From Candidatus Cloacimonadota bacterium (GTDB taxonomy: Bacteria > Cloacimonadota > Cloacimonadia > Cloacimonadales > TCS61): a stretch of 56,533 nucleotides of DNA. The notes beneath the pieces are model-generated. The model was not told the DNA's origin and did no database searches. It worked only from the letters and a program-made list of their open reading frames with translations. The position numbers were made by a program, and so were the translations under genes. Below are positions 1 through 7,625 of the stretch, piece by piece. How positions within the stretch are numbered: position 1 is the first letter of the stretch; every line of letters begins with the position of its first letter. Where the stretch lies: assembly GCA_021736135.1 (NCBI GenBank), contig JAIPGO010000014.1:1-56533 (forward strand), given 5' to 3'.

Positions 1-90
1 TGGAGTGCATTAGCTCCCGCTAATGCAGGTTTGGAGTGCATTAGCTCCCGCTAATGCAGGTTTGGAGTGCATTAGCTCCCGCTAATGCAA
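1..90. repeat. three tandem copies of a 31-bp palindromic repeat
   Basis: Units start at 1, 32 and 63 (period 31). Each holds a perfect inverted repeat GCATTAGC-TCCC-GCTAATGC, and a second small hairpin (AGAGGC-GACA-GCCTCT) follows at 94-109. The same palindrome recurs in the opposite orientation at 190-255 and at 13403-13424, so this is a dispersed REP-like family. The array is cut by the window start, so the copy number is a minimum. Confidence 0.8.
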
Positions 91-175
91 GAGGCGACAG
101 CCTCTGATAAATTGACTAATAAATTTCGCAGAGATGTTCGGGTTTTGGGATTCAGGGCTGGGTGGTAAATTCCTC

Positions 176-256
176 TTGGGACTGCGTCCCAATGCATTAG
201 CAGGAGCGAATGCACTCCAAAAAAACGCATTAGCGGGAGCTAATGCACTCCAAAAG
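176..256. repeat. REP-like hairpin repeats, two inverted units
   Basis: A hairpin with a TGC loop (TTGGGAC-TGC-GTCCCAA) is followed by two copies of the GCATTAGC palindrome unit, in the orientation opposite to the array at 1-90. The first palindrome is slightly degenerate. The same TGC-loop hairpin plus palindrome recurs at 13384-13424 with a compensating stem change. No gene is apparent between 1 and 340. Confidence 0.65.
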
Positions 257-270
257 TGCTCCATATTATT

Positions 271-298
271 TTGCAATGGACTAAAAAATGCTTATATT
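271..298 (+). promoter_or_regulatory. putative sigma-70-type promoter of the ferredoxin operon
   Basis: TTGCAA (271-276) and TATATT (293-298) are 16 bp apart, about 45 bp before the first start codon of the seven-gene operon. The region is very AT-rich, so chance matches are likely. No terminator or other regulatory site is evident. Confidence 0.3.
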
Positions 299-340
299 AT
301 TTTTTGGGCATAATAAAATATAATGAAATGGAGGCATATA

Positions 341-865
341 ATGCAAAGGAATATCCTTAAGGGGATCATTGTCTTTATGTTACTGGCAGTTGGTGTTTTT
401 GCTGTATCTGCTGATGTGGAACAGACGACTTATGAAGGCAAACTAATGAAAGTCAGCAAGATATGGTTTATTCAAACCGCTGCTGCTATGTTTGGTCTGG
501 ATGTCACAGCGCTTTCGCAAACCTACGGTGATTCACTTGTTTTAGCAAATGGTGATCAGGTTAAAATCACCGGTGACATGATAGAAGACGTGATAAACGT
601 CACAACTCTGCAGCTGGGAGAAAAATTATATACTGCAAAAATTGAAGAAAGTCCAGCAGCAACCACTGAAATTAAAAGTTACCAGGTTAATCCAAAAAGA
701 TGTATATCCTGCAATCTATGCGTTAGCAACTGTCCCACAGGCGCTATATCAATGGTAAATGGCAAAGCAGTGATTGACGTGAGCAAGTGCATCCAGTGCG
801 GGATTTGTAAAAACGGAAACGGACAGAACTGGAAAGGCTGTCCGACTGGCGCGATAAATAATTAA
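341..865 (+). CDS. exported 2x[4Fe-4S] ferredoxin-like protein
   Basis: Predicted 174 aa. GGAGG at 330-334 supports the ATG at 341 over the in-frame ATG at 323. Residues 1-24 form a Sec-type signal peptide or anchor (hydrophobic, no twin arginine). Residues about 25-105 are an unrecognised domain. The C-terminal part has two cluster motifs: a canonical CxxCxxCxxxCP, and a second whose last spacing is stretched (CxxCxxC, ten residues, CP). It probably carries electrons outside the cytoplasm. It opens a run of seven same-strand genes with gaps of 6-14 bp, next to a NapH-type membrane protein that could donate electrons. The missing Tat signal is odd for an Fe-S protein. The fold is secure from the Cys motifs; the partner and location are inferred. 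Confidence 0.8.
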   Translation: MQRNILKGIIVFMLLAVGVFAVSADVEQTTYEGKLMKVSKIWFIQTAAAMFGLDVTALSQTYGDSLVLANGDQVKITGDMIEDVINVTTLQLGEKLYTAKIEESPAATTEIKSYQVNPKRCISCNLCVSNCPTGAISMVNGKAVIDVSKCIQCGICKNGNGQNWKGCPTGAINN

Positions 866-871
866 TGATTA

Positions 872-1651
872 ATGATGAAATACGATAAGAAGCGGAGACG
901 GCTGCAGCTTTATTTTTTGCTGCTTTGGGTTGTGATTCTGCTGCAACTGATCATCGGGGTTTCGGGGATTGCTCATAATTACTGTCCGCAGGCGGCTGTC
1001 TGCTTTGGTTGCCTTAATCTGGGGCAGAATCTGGGAAACTGGATGTATCCCGGAGCGATAATTCTGGGACTGGTAATTTTCGTTCTAACGATGTTTCTGG
1101 GCAGGCAATTTTGCGGAACGGTATGCCCCTTTGGCACTATGCAGGATTTGATCTTCAGTTTGAATAAGAAAGCTTCCAAAAGAAACTATAAAGCAATGAT
1201 CCCTGTCAAAACGCATAATGCATTGAAATATTTCAAATATCTGATCCTGCTCTGGGTAGCCGTCAGCGCCTGGCTGGGAATCAATTATATATATATGCAG
1301 GCCTGTCCAGTTCTGGCATTGGGGCATCCGCAGAACCTGACCGTTTTGGGCGCAACCTCCCTTTTTATCATTATCGTGATCGGCTATTTCATTGAACGTT
1401 TCTGGTGCCTTTACCTCTGCCCTTATGGAGCATTGTTAAATATCAGCCAGTTTATGGGTAGAATACTGCATATCCCTCGCAAAAAGGTTTTCTGGAACAA
1501 GGACTGCTGCATTGACTGCAATCTGTGCAACGATTATTGCCCGATGCGCATCGAAGTTTCCAAATCGGAAGCTGTGGTAGATGTGGAATGCATCCACTGC
1601 CAGAGGTGCACACTCTGCTGTCCTGTACTTAAGAAACAAAAAAATAAATAA
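872..1651 (+). CDS. NapH/YccM-type membrane-bound polyferredoxin
   Basis: About 259 aa; start ATG 872 or 875, neither with a clear Shine-Dalgarno site. Several transmembrane segments (roughly residues 12-35, 55-78, 120-142, 150-178) are interrupted by two CxxxCP motifs (CGTVCPFG and CLYLCPYG) typical of the NapH/MauN/CcoG group. The C-terminus has two ferredoxin motifs, CIDCNLCNDYCP and CIHCQRCTLCCP. Family members pass electrons from the quinol pool or a cytoplasmic donor across the inner membrane to periplasmic partners. It sits second in the operon between two exported ferredoxin-like proteins, which fits the role of inner-membrane donor. There is no NapG, NosR or cytochrome gene nearby, so it is not part of a standard nitrate or nitrous oxide system. 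Confidence 0.85.
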   Translation: MMKYDKKRRRLQLYFLLLWVVILLQLIIGVSGIAHNYCPQAAVCFGCLNLGQNLGNWMYPGAIILGLVIFVLTMFLGRQFCGTVCPFGTMQDLIFSLNKKASKRNYKAMIPVKTHNALKYFKYLILLWVAVSAWLGINYIYMQACPVLALGHPQNLTVLGATSLFIIIVIGYFIERFWCLYLCPYGALLNISQFMGRILHIPRKKVFWNKDCCIDCNLCNDYCPMRIEVSKSEAVVDVECIHCQRCTLCCPVLKKQKNK

Positions 1652-1663
1652 GGATTTTATACT

Positions 1664-4129
1664 ATGAGACTGGTAATCATAGCGGCTTTATTAATTATAC
1701 TTTCAGGTTGTACCGATGACCTGACAAAAACCAGTGAACAGGCTCTTTTCCCCCGCATTGAATATTCCAACTGCACTGCCTGTTATGAGTGCCTGGACGA
1801 ATTTCAATGCCCACGCGATGCTATTATTATCGATGAATTACACCAGACTGTGTATATCGACCAGGAGAAATGCATTCGCTGCCTGGACTGCGTAAATGAC
1901 TTTGAGTGTCAATATGATGCCATCAAGCTGAATAAAGATGTCACGGCACCGGCAGCCCCGCAGCAGTTCTCTGCTTTTTCAGACAGCATCGGGACGTTGA
2001 ATATAAGTTTCTTTGCACCTGGAGATGATTCGCTTACCGGATTTGCCTATCTTTATGAACTGGAGCTCAGAGAAATGTCCGGCAATATTCTGGAAACGAA
2101 TTTTATCCCTCCGATCCCGTCATATCCCGATTCACCAGAAAACTGGCAGATCGGAAATATGCCGGAAAACGAGACCATCAACGTAACCGTAAGAGTTTAT
2201 GATGAAATGGGACATTGCTCACAGCCTGCGGCAACAGCAGTAGAGATTATGGGAGAATATATCGATCTGGAAGCCCCGGCTGCCATAAATGACCTTAATT
2301 CATTTAGTGACGAATATGAGATCACTCTCACCTGGACTGCACCGGCAGATCCGGAACCGAGAGCCAATGTTGCGTCTTATGAGATCAGATCAGCAAATAT
2401 TAACATAACCGCGGTCAACTGGGATGCTGCTGATGAAATTGAACAGGATATCACACCTGCTGCTGCCGGAGAAACCGAAACACTGACCATTAGTTATGTT
2501 GAAGCAAGCGGATTACAATATTTTGCCATCCGTTCCCTTGATGCAGCAGGCAATATCAGCGAAATTTCCAATAATGCCAGCGGCAATGCCACCGGAGATA
2601 TCACTGCTCCGGCTCAGATCACCGATCTGTCAACAGGTTTGCCGGGTAATACATCTATACCCTTAAACTGGACTGCGGTTGGTGATAACGGCAATTCAGG
2701 ACAGGCAACGGCATACATTATCCGCTATCATCAATATGAAATCAATGAAGAAAACTGGGATGAAGCTACCGTTTTTCCTCAGAACATGATCCCTCATTTA
2801 CCAGGAATTACTGAACAGATCAATATTACCGGGCTGCTGCCGGAATCCGAATATTATTTCGCCGTGATAGCGCTGGACGAAGTGAACAATCCTTCTCCGA
2901 TTTCCAATAGGACAAACGCCACGACTACGGCCTTACCGGATACGGAAGCGCCTGCTCCCGTTACTGATCTGCAATCGGCAGTTAATGATCCTGAAATAAT
3001 CCTGAACTGGACAGCTCCCGGTGATGACGGAAATGAAGGCACAGCCAGCACTTATGAAATGCGCTATAGTGAAACTGAGATCACGGAAGCCAACTGGGAT
3101 ACTGCCACAATCCTGGAAAATCTGCCTAATCCTGCTCCGGCAGGTGCCCAGGAAACATTCATTATTGATTTTCTGGCACCGGGCATCAACTGGTATTTTG
3201 CCTTGATTGCCAGTGACGAGGAAAATAATGTTTCCGCACTTTCCAATAATGCCCAGGCACTCATTCCTCTCGATGAAACAGCTCCGGCTCCGGTTAATGA
3301 TCTTTCCGCCGAAACAACCGAAACAGATATCATTTTAACCTGGACTGCACCAGGTGATGACGGTGATCAGGGAACTGCCGCCAGCTATGATCTGCGCTGG
3401 TCTTTAGCAGAAATTACGGAACAGAACTGGCAGAACGCTGCTCAATTACTAACTCCCGCTCCGCAACCTGCCGGAACCGAGGAAACAATGACTCTCTCTG
3501 ATTTTGACTCCGGCATCACCTATTACTTCGCCCTGAAATCCGCAGACGAGGAAGACAATATTTCTCTGCTTTCCAATAACTGCGATGCCTATATCGAAAT
3601 CATTATTGATGAAACTCCCCCGGCAGCCATTACAGATCTTGCCGTAAATGCCGGTCAAGCCAGCTATGGCAACCGGATCACCATAACCTGGACTGCTCCG
3701 GGAGACGATGGCAACACCGGCACCTGCACGGCTTATGAAGTGCGCTACCGGCAATCACCGATCACAGCAGCGAACTGGGGAACATCCACAGTATTTAATT
3801 CTCCACCAATCCCCGATCCTGCCGGTTCTTCAGAAAGTGTTACTGTGACCGGACTTACTGAAGGAATTATCTATTACTTTGCCGTTATAGGCATTGATGA
3901 AGCCGGAAACCAGGGCAGCGTGTCTAATTCACCCGGAGGAAAATGCTGCTACCAGATATTGGCAGCGTCATGTTCTGACTGCAATAACTGCATAAACACC
4001 TGTGACGAGGATGCCATTTATGATGCCGGTTATTACAAAGCCATCAATCCCAATCTTTGTGTTGGCTGCGGTGACTGCGTAAGCCACTGCCCGCATAATG
4101 CCATCAGAAGATGGGTAATTGCCTATTAA
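1664..4129 (+). CDS. lipoprotein with ferredoxin domains flanking six FN3 domains
   Basis: 821 aa. A lipoprotein signal peptide ends at the lipobox LSGC (Cys16). An N-terminal ferredoxin-like domain has Cys37/40/43/49 and Cys70/73/76/82, with the last gap of each motif five residues instead of the usual three. Six FN3-like domains follow (about residues 95-195, 204-308, 311-418, 426-536, 541-650, 652-760), most with the insert APGDDGN. A C-terminal ferredoxin domain has two canonical CxxCxxCxxxC motifs (Cys770/773/776/780 and 799/802/805/809). The layout is two redox heads at the ends of a roughly 20-nm FN3 rod anchored by lipid. The likely place is the periplasm or outer membrane, bridging donor and acceptor, but this is inference. 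No described family with this layout comes to mind. Confidence 0.85.
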   Translation: MRLVIIAALLIILSGCTDDLTKTSEQALFPRIEYSNCTACYECLDEFQCPRDAIIIDELHQTVYIDQEKCIRCLDCVNDFECQYDAIKLNKDVTAPAAPQQFSAFSDSIGTLNISFFAPGDDSLTGFAYLYELELREMSGNILETNFIPPIPSYPDSPENWQIGNMPENETINVTVRVYDEMGHCSQPAATAVEIMGEYIDLEAPAAINDLNSFSDEYEITLTWTAPADPEPRANVASYEIRSANINITAVNWDAADEIEQDITPAAAGETETLTISYVEASGLQYFAIRSLDAAGNISEISNNASGNATGDITAPAQITDLSTGLPGNTSIPLNWTAVGDNGNSGQATAYIIRYHQYEINEENWDEATVFPQNMIPHLPGITEQINITGLLPESEYYFAVIALDEVNNPSPISNRTNATTTALPDTEAPAPVTDLQSAVNDPEIILNWTAPGDDGNEGTASTYEMRYSETEITEANWDTATILENLPNPAPAGAQETFIIDFLAPGINWYFALIASDEENNVSALSNNAQALIPLDETAPAPVNDLSAETTETDIILTWTAPGDDGDQGTAASYDLRWSLAEITEQNWQNAAQLLTPAPQPAGTEETMTLSDFDSGITYYFALKSADEEDNISLLSNNCDAYIEIIIDETPPAAITDLAVNAGQASYGNRITITWTAPGDDGNTGTCTAYEVRYRQSPITAANWGTSTVFNSPPIPDPAGSSESVTVTGLTEGIIYYFAVIGIDEAGNQGSVSNSPGGKCCYQILAASCSDCNNCINTCDEDAIYDAGYYKAINPNLCVGCGDCVSHCPHNAIRRWVIAY

Positions 4130-4143
4130 CGGAGAATATAATA

Positions 4144-4371
4144 ATGAAGAAAAAAATATTTATCCTCAGCTTCATCCTGTTATTACTGCTGCTGCTTGCC
4201 AGCCACAAACCTTACGTCTGGCAAGCGAACTGTGCCGGTTGCGGCGACTGCGTGAAAATGTGCCCAGTTAATGCTATCACTATCGTGGAAAATAAAGCCG
4301 TGATAGATCAGAATAAATGCATAGACTGCAAGCTCTGCATCAGCGCCTGCACTTATGATGCCATCAGATAG
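4144..4371 (+). CDS. small exported 2x[4Fe-4S] ferredoxin
   Basis: 75 aa from ATG 4144. GGAG at 4131-4134 supports this start over an upstream ATG at 4111 that would overlap the previous gene. A Leu-rich segment at residues 5-19 acts as signal peptide or anchor, with no lipobox Cys. Two canonical motifs follow, CAGCGDCVKMCP and CIDCKLCISACT (the last lacks the usual Pro). Size and spacing match bacterial 2[4Fe-4S] ferredoxins apart from the signal. It lies 14 bp after the FN3 lipoprotein gene and 10 bp before another small ferredoxin gene, so the three are likely co-translated. It is probably a mobile or membrane-tethered periplasmic carrier. Confidence 0.8.
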   Translation: MKKKIFILSFILLLLLLLASHKPYVWQANCAGCGDCVKMCPVNAITIVENKAVIDQNKCIDCKLCISACTYDAIR

Positions 4372-4381
4372 GGCGGGCAAT

Positions 4382-4627
4382 ATGAAAAAGATAAATCTCA
4401 TACTAAGTATTGCCCTTTTACTGCTGCTTCTGATTGCCGCCTGCCAGAAAGCTACGGCCTATTCCTATAAAATTGATTCCGATGGCTGCATCGCCTGCGG
4501 TAAATGTTTTGAAGCATGTCCGCATAATGCCATCATTTACCAGGGTGATAAAGCCTTCATTGTTCAAAGCAAATGCACTGCCTGCGGACAATGCGTCTCC
4601 GTCTGCCCGGAAAATTCCATACATTAG
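4382..4627 (+). CDS. small 2x[4Fe-4S] ferredoxin lipoprotein
   Basis: 81 aa from ATG 4382; an in-frame upstream ATG at 4355 would overlap the preceding gene by 17 bp. The signal peptide ends in LLIAAC, a good lipobox with Cys21 as lipidation site. Two canonical motifs follow (CIACGKCFEACP and CTACGQCVSVCP). It is a paralog of the preceding small ferredoxin, but lipidated. The pair could serve different membranes or sit in series in an electron-transfer chain. Only a weak Shine-Dalgarno site (GGGCGGG) precedes the start, so translation may be coupled to the upstream gene. Confidence 0.8.
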   Translation: MKKINLILSIALLLLLLIAACQKATAYSYKIDSDGCIACGKCFEACPHNAIIYQGDKAFIVQSKCTACGQCVSVCPENSIH

Positions 4628-4636
4628 GGAGAAGCT

Positions 4637-5791
4637 ATGAACAAAAAAACATTGATTCTCTCTCTCTGCCTCTGCTCTATTCTGATGCTTTCCGCGAATG
4701 GACAATTCTCTCTGGCTTTTGGCTCAGATTCCGCTGACGGTCTGGAAACACGCTTCTCCTCCTATCTGCTGCATTATTCCGGCAACTGGTCATTATTAAA
4801 TACCACGAAAATCAAGTATTCGGAATTTCAGGATAATATTGGCAGCTATTATCAGGAAAATTATATCCGTAACCTCCTTGCTGGCAGTTACACCCAGCAG
4901 AACTGGTCTTTGGATTTCTCATTTGGTCTCGGAATTTCACCGGATGAAAATCACCCGCTGCAGCCGGAAGGCGTTAACGGATTTATTGAACAGCAGTGCA
5001 GTTACAGTTTAGGCGGAGGCTTCAAATATGACAATGATAAGCTTTATTTTGAGCTGGATCTGGATTATTATGCTGCCAGATTCGATAAATATAATCTGGG
5101 TCTGAACAACAGTGAACCAATCTCAGAAAATGATCTGACGGCATCCCTGAAAAGCGGATATTATATTTTTCCCGATCTGCTTATCTATCTGGGAACTGAT
5201 CACTTCAATGATCTTAATGATAATGAAATTATGAACTATTCCGATTATCACCTTACCGGTGAATACACGAAACGCCTTAACTACATACATTTCCTGGATC
5301 AGGATATATCTCTGGGCTATAGTGATCTGGATGAAGTTATTCCCTATTACGTTCTCACGCGTACGCGTTTAAGCTCTCGCTTTACGCCTGACTGGACGCT
5401 CCTCAACGTTCTGGAATATCAGGGCTGGCTGGATGAACAGAATGAAATATATCTGGGCAATTCCTGGTTCAAAACAACTATCCGCCGCAACCTGGGTATT
5501 TCTGCCGGTAATGAGCTTTCTTATCTGCAGGCTGCTGCGCAATATGAACTTGATACTGAAATCGGATATGCCCAACTGTCGGGTCGTTATTATATGAATA
5601 GTCTGATGCTGGCTGCTTCCGGTAAAAACTATTTTGGAAATAACCGCTGGCTGGATCAGCAGCTCAATGCCGGACTCGCCTGGTCTTTCGTGGAATTGGA
5701 TCTCAGCTTGAACTATGCTTTTGAATTAACACTAGGTGCCGGAGAAGACGAAAGCACTCTGCATACTATTTATCTGGAATTCACTTTTTAG
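4637..5791 (+). CDS. outer-membrane beta-barrel protein, unknown family
   Basis: 384 aa. The signal peptide probably ends near residue 22 (LSANGQ). The remainder alternates short amphipathic strands rich in Tyr, Leu, Asn and Trp, and the chain ends in YLEFTF, whose terminal Phe is typical of BAM-assembled barrels. It has no ferredoxin motif. GGGAG lies upstream and the gap to the previous gene is 9 bp. In this operon it is the obvious candidate for the pore through which a ferredoxin lipoprotein could reach the surface, as MtrB/PioB-type porins do for multiheme cytochromes. No similarity to those families is visible, so the role is inferred from position only. Confidence 0.65.
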   Translation: MNKKTLILSLCLCSILMLSANGQFSLAFGSDSADGLETRFSSYLLHYSGNWSLLNTTKIKYSEFQDNIGSYYQENYIRNLLAGSYTQQNWSLDFSFGLGISPDENHPLQPEGVNGFIEQQCSYSLGGGFKYDNDKLYFELDLDYYAARFDKYNLGLNNSEPISENDLTASLKSGYYIFPDLLIYLGTDHFNDLNDNEIMNYSDYHLTGEYTKRLNYIHFLDQDISLGYSDLDEVIPYYVLTRTRLSSRFTPDWTLLNVLEYQGWLDEQNEIYLGNSWFKTTIRRNLGISAGNELSYLQAAAQYELDTEIGYAQLSGRYYMNSLMLAASGKNYFGNNRWLDQQLNAGLAWSFVELDLSLNYAFELTLGAGEDESTLHTIYLEFTF

Positions 5792-5800
5792 GAAAATTAT

Positions 5801-6781
5801 ATGATAAAAACTCTGCTGGAAGGTTTCTTCCTCGGTATCTCCACAGGCTCTCTCTGCCTGATGACCTGTTCGCCCATCTACCTGCCCTACATCATGACCA
5901 GTGACCGTAAACTTTCTAAAAGCCTGCTGGCTATCGGTGAAATTTCACTCGGCAGATTTGTTTCCTACCTGAGTTTCGGCGCACTTGCCGGTTTTGCCGG
6001 AGCTAATATCAATGCCATGAACCGCAATCTTTTCGGTGCCATCGCTAACATTCTGCTTTCCATTTACCTGGTTCTGACGGTAGTGCGCACACACCAGTCC
6101 GAAAAGAAATGCGCCGTTCCACGCCTGGCAGGCATCACGCGCAGCGGACTGCTTCTGGGTATTCTCACGGGAATTAACTTCTGCCCTGCTTTCCTGATAG
6201 CTCTTTCCGAAGCAGTTAATCTCGGTGGCGTTGTCGCCGGAATTCTCCTTTTCGGCGGATTTTTTATTGGCACAACGCTTTACTTGATACCCCTGGCTTT
6301 TGCCAGTTTACTGACCCAGATCAAAAAGATGAAATCCATTGCCAGAATACTTTCACTTATCGTAGCTGCCTGGTTCATCGGAAAAGGGGCTATCGGAATT
6401 TATGAACATTTTCAGCCGCAGGAAAATCCGGGAGGCAGAATGATCGACGTTATTGCTCCTAAGAATAAGATCGCCGTCATCTCTTCCGATGTGCATCTCC
6501 CTTATTTCAAATCATTAAGTGATTCTGTTGCCAGCAGAATTTTTAGGGATGTTCCGGTTTTTTTACAGGATCAGGAGCTGCCAGATTCATTGTTTGTATT
6601 GAATTACATGTTTTTGGTTGATGATACGATACTCCTGAACAAAGCTCTGGAAAAGAAGGATCACATCCTCATCGAACCGGATTATGACATCAGATTCATG
6701 CTCGACTGGTTACAGAAATACACTTTCCGAACAGAAGAAAATTTCTCATGGGAATTTAACACCAGAGAACATGAACATTAG
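5801..6781 (+). CDS. CcdA/DsbD-like (SafE-type) membrane protein with C-terminal extension
   Basis: 326 aa. About six transmembrane segments fill residues 1-205. Cys residues in the first helix (GSLCLMTCSPIYLPYI) and in a later helix (GINFCPAF) are each next to Pro, the pattern of CcdA/DsbD-type thiol-reductant transporters. Residues about 206-326 form a soluble, Cys-free tail that I do not recognise and that ends in a His-rich stretch. It is the last gene of the ferredoxin operon. Keeping the many ferredoxin cysteines reduced outside the cytoplasm, so that clusters can be assembled or retained, would be a sensible role. A SafE/HupE-like transporter is the alternative. Confidence 0.65.
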   Translation: MIKTLLEGFFLGISTGSLCLMTCSPIYLPYIMTSDRKLSKSLLAIGEISLGRFVSYLSFGALAGFAGANINAMNRNLFGAIANILLSIYLVLTVVRTHQSEKKCAVPRLAGITRSGLLLGILTGINFCPAFLIALSEAVNLGGVVAGILLFGGFFIGTTLYLIPLAFASLLTQIKKMKSIARILSLIVAAWFIGKGAIGIYEHFQPQENPGGRMIDVIAPKNKIAVISSDVHLPYFKSLSDSVASRIFRDVPVFLQDQELPDSLFVLNYMFLVDDTILLNKALEKKDHILIEPDYDIRFMLDWLQKYTFRTEENFSWEFNTREHEH

Positions 6782-6842
6782 AAGATCAGTGAACTGGGAA
6801 AGATGATCAGTTATGAGTATTCTCTCATTGTACCATAAAACA

Positions 6843-7305
6843 TATTATATCTGAAGTGGCTGAAGCCATTATTGCTATTTTTTAGTCATTGAACATTTCC
6901 CCCGATTGAAAAGGCTGTGCGAAAACTTTCTGTTTTGTTATCAATATAATAATTCCCGCTGAGAACAAGAGTTTTGAACGGTACTCCGGGCAAGACTTTT
7001 GGGCGACGAATACTCCCCAGGCATCGTTTATATAATTACCTGACAATATGTTAGTCGCTCAAAAGTCTTGTCCTGAGTACAGTCCAAAACTCTTGGCTTA
7101 AATTGGATGTCGGCATCTTAAATGGACAATTATTAATTCTCGCACAGCCTCTGAAATCGGGGGCTAATAAGAGAATATAAATACAAAACAATCAACATGT
7201 TACGCCATATCGCCCTATTTATGTCTTCTCTCATTAGCACCCAAATTCATTTGGGTGTTAAATCGGATAGCCACGATTTATTCAGTCGCTTCAGCGACTT
7301 CCGGA
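6843..7305. repeat. composite REP element 1, interrupted by a MITE
   Basis: Hairpin order is A (6855-6870, AGTGGCT-GA-AGCCATT), B (CCCCCGAT at 6899-6906 paired with ATCGGGGG at 7156-7163, split by the MITE), inverted B (7239-7256, ACCCAAAT-TC-ATTTGGGT) and inverted A (7284-7299, AGTCGCT-TC-AGCGACT). B units are followed by a conserved tail CTAATRAGAGA. A degenerate further inverted B lies near 7350-7390. With the MITE removed the element resembles the three copies downstream. The rest of 6782-7598 shows no gene. Confidence 0.8.
6911..7151 (+). mobile_element. 241-bp MITE, copy 1
   Basis: Terminal inverted repeats are (A/G)AGGCTGTGCG at both ends, and TGAA at 6907-6910 and 7152-7155 is a 4-bp target duplication. 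Removing the element restores an intact hairpin CCCCCGAT-TGAA-ATCGGGGG. It has no coding capacity. Inside, two roughly 40-bp arms (CAAGAGTTTTG... and its inverse) form a large imperfect palindrome. Copy 2 at 20099-20339 is the reverse complement with about four differences over the same 241 bp, so movement was recent. The transposase that moves it is not in this window. Confidence 0.85.
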
Positions 7306-7409
7306 TATTCACCACGATCCCATTTTATTCATCAGTTACGATGCAAAATATTCTCTCATTAGCAACCTAATTCTTTTATTTGGAATGAAAATAGCGCTTA
7401 AAAACATAT

Positions 7410-7625
7410 TGTATCGGAAGTGGCTGAAGCCACTATTGTTATTTTTAGCCATTGAACATTTCCCCCGATTGAAATCGGGGGCTAATAAGAGAATATAACT
7501 ACAACATAATCAACATATTATCTCTTATCAACCTGATTCATTGCTCTCTCTCATTAGCACTCAAATTCATTTGGGTGTTGAATTAGAACACCAACAAATC
7601 ATTCAGTCGCTTCAGCGACTTCCGG
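7410..7625. repeat. composite REP element 2
   Basis: Hairpins: A at 7419-7434, B at 7462-7481, inverted B at 7559-7576 (one mismatch) and inverted A at 7605-7620. The spacer between B and inverted B is shared with elements 3 and 4. The inverted A lies inside the 3' end of the transposase gene and encodes its last residues. Confidence 0.85.

Noticed and set aside
1-90. CRISPR array
   Set aside because: Period of 31 bp with no spacers; each unit is repeat only and the unit is dispersed elsewhere as single copies.
82-276. Minus-strand open frame of 64 codons
   Set aside because: It reads through the palindromic repeats (ANALG, ANAFF repeats in translation) and has no ribosome site or family similarity.
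341-5791. Multiheme cytochrome conduit
   Set aside because: No CxxCH motif occurs in the operon's proteins; all Cys clusters are ferredoxin-type.
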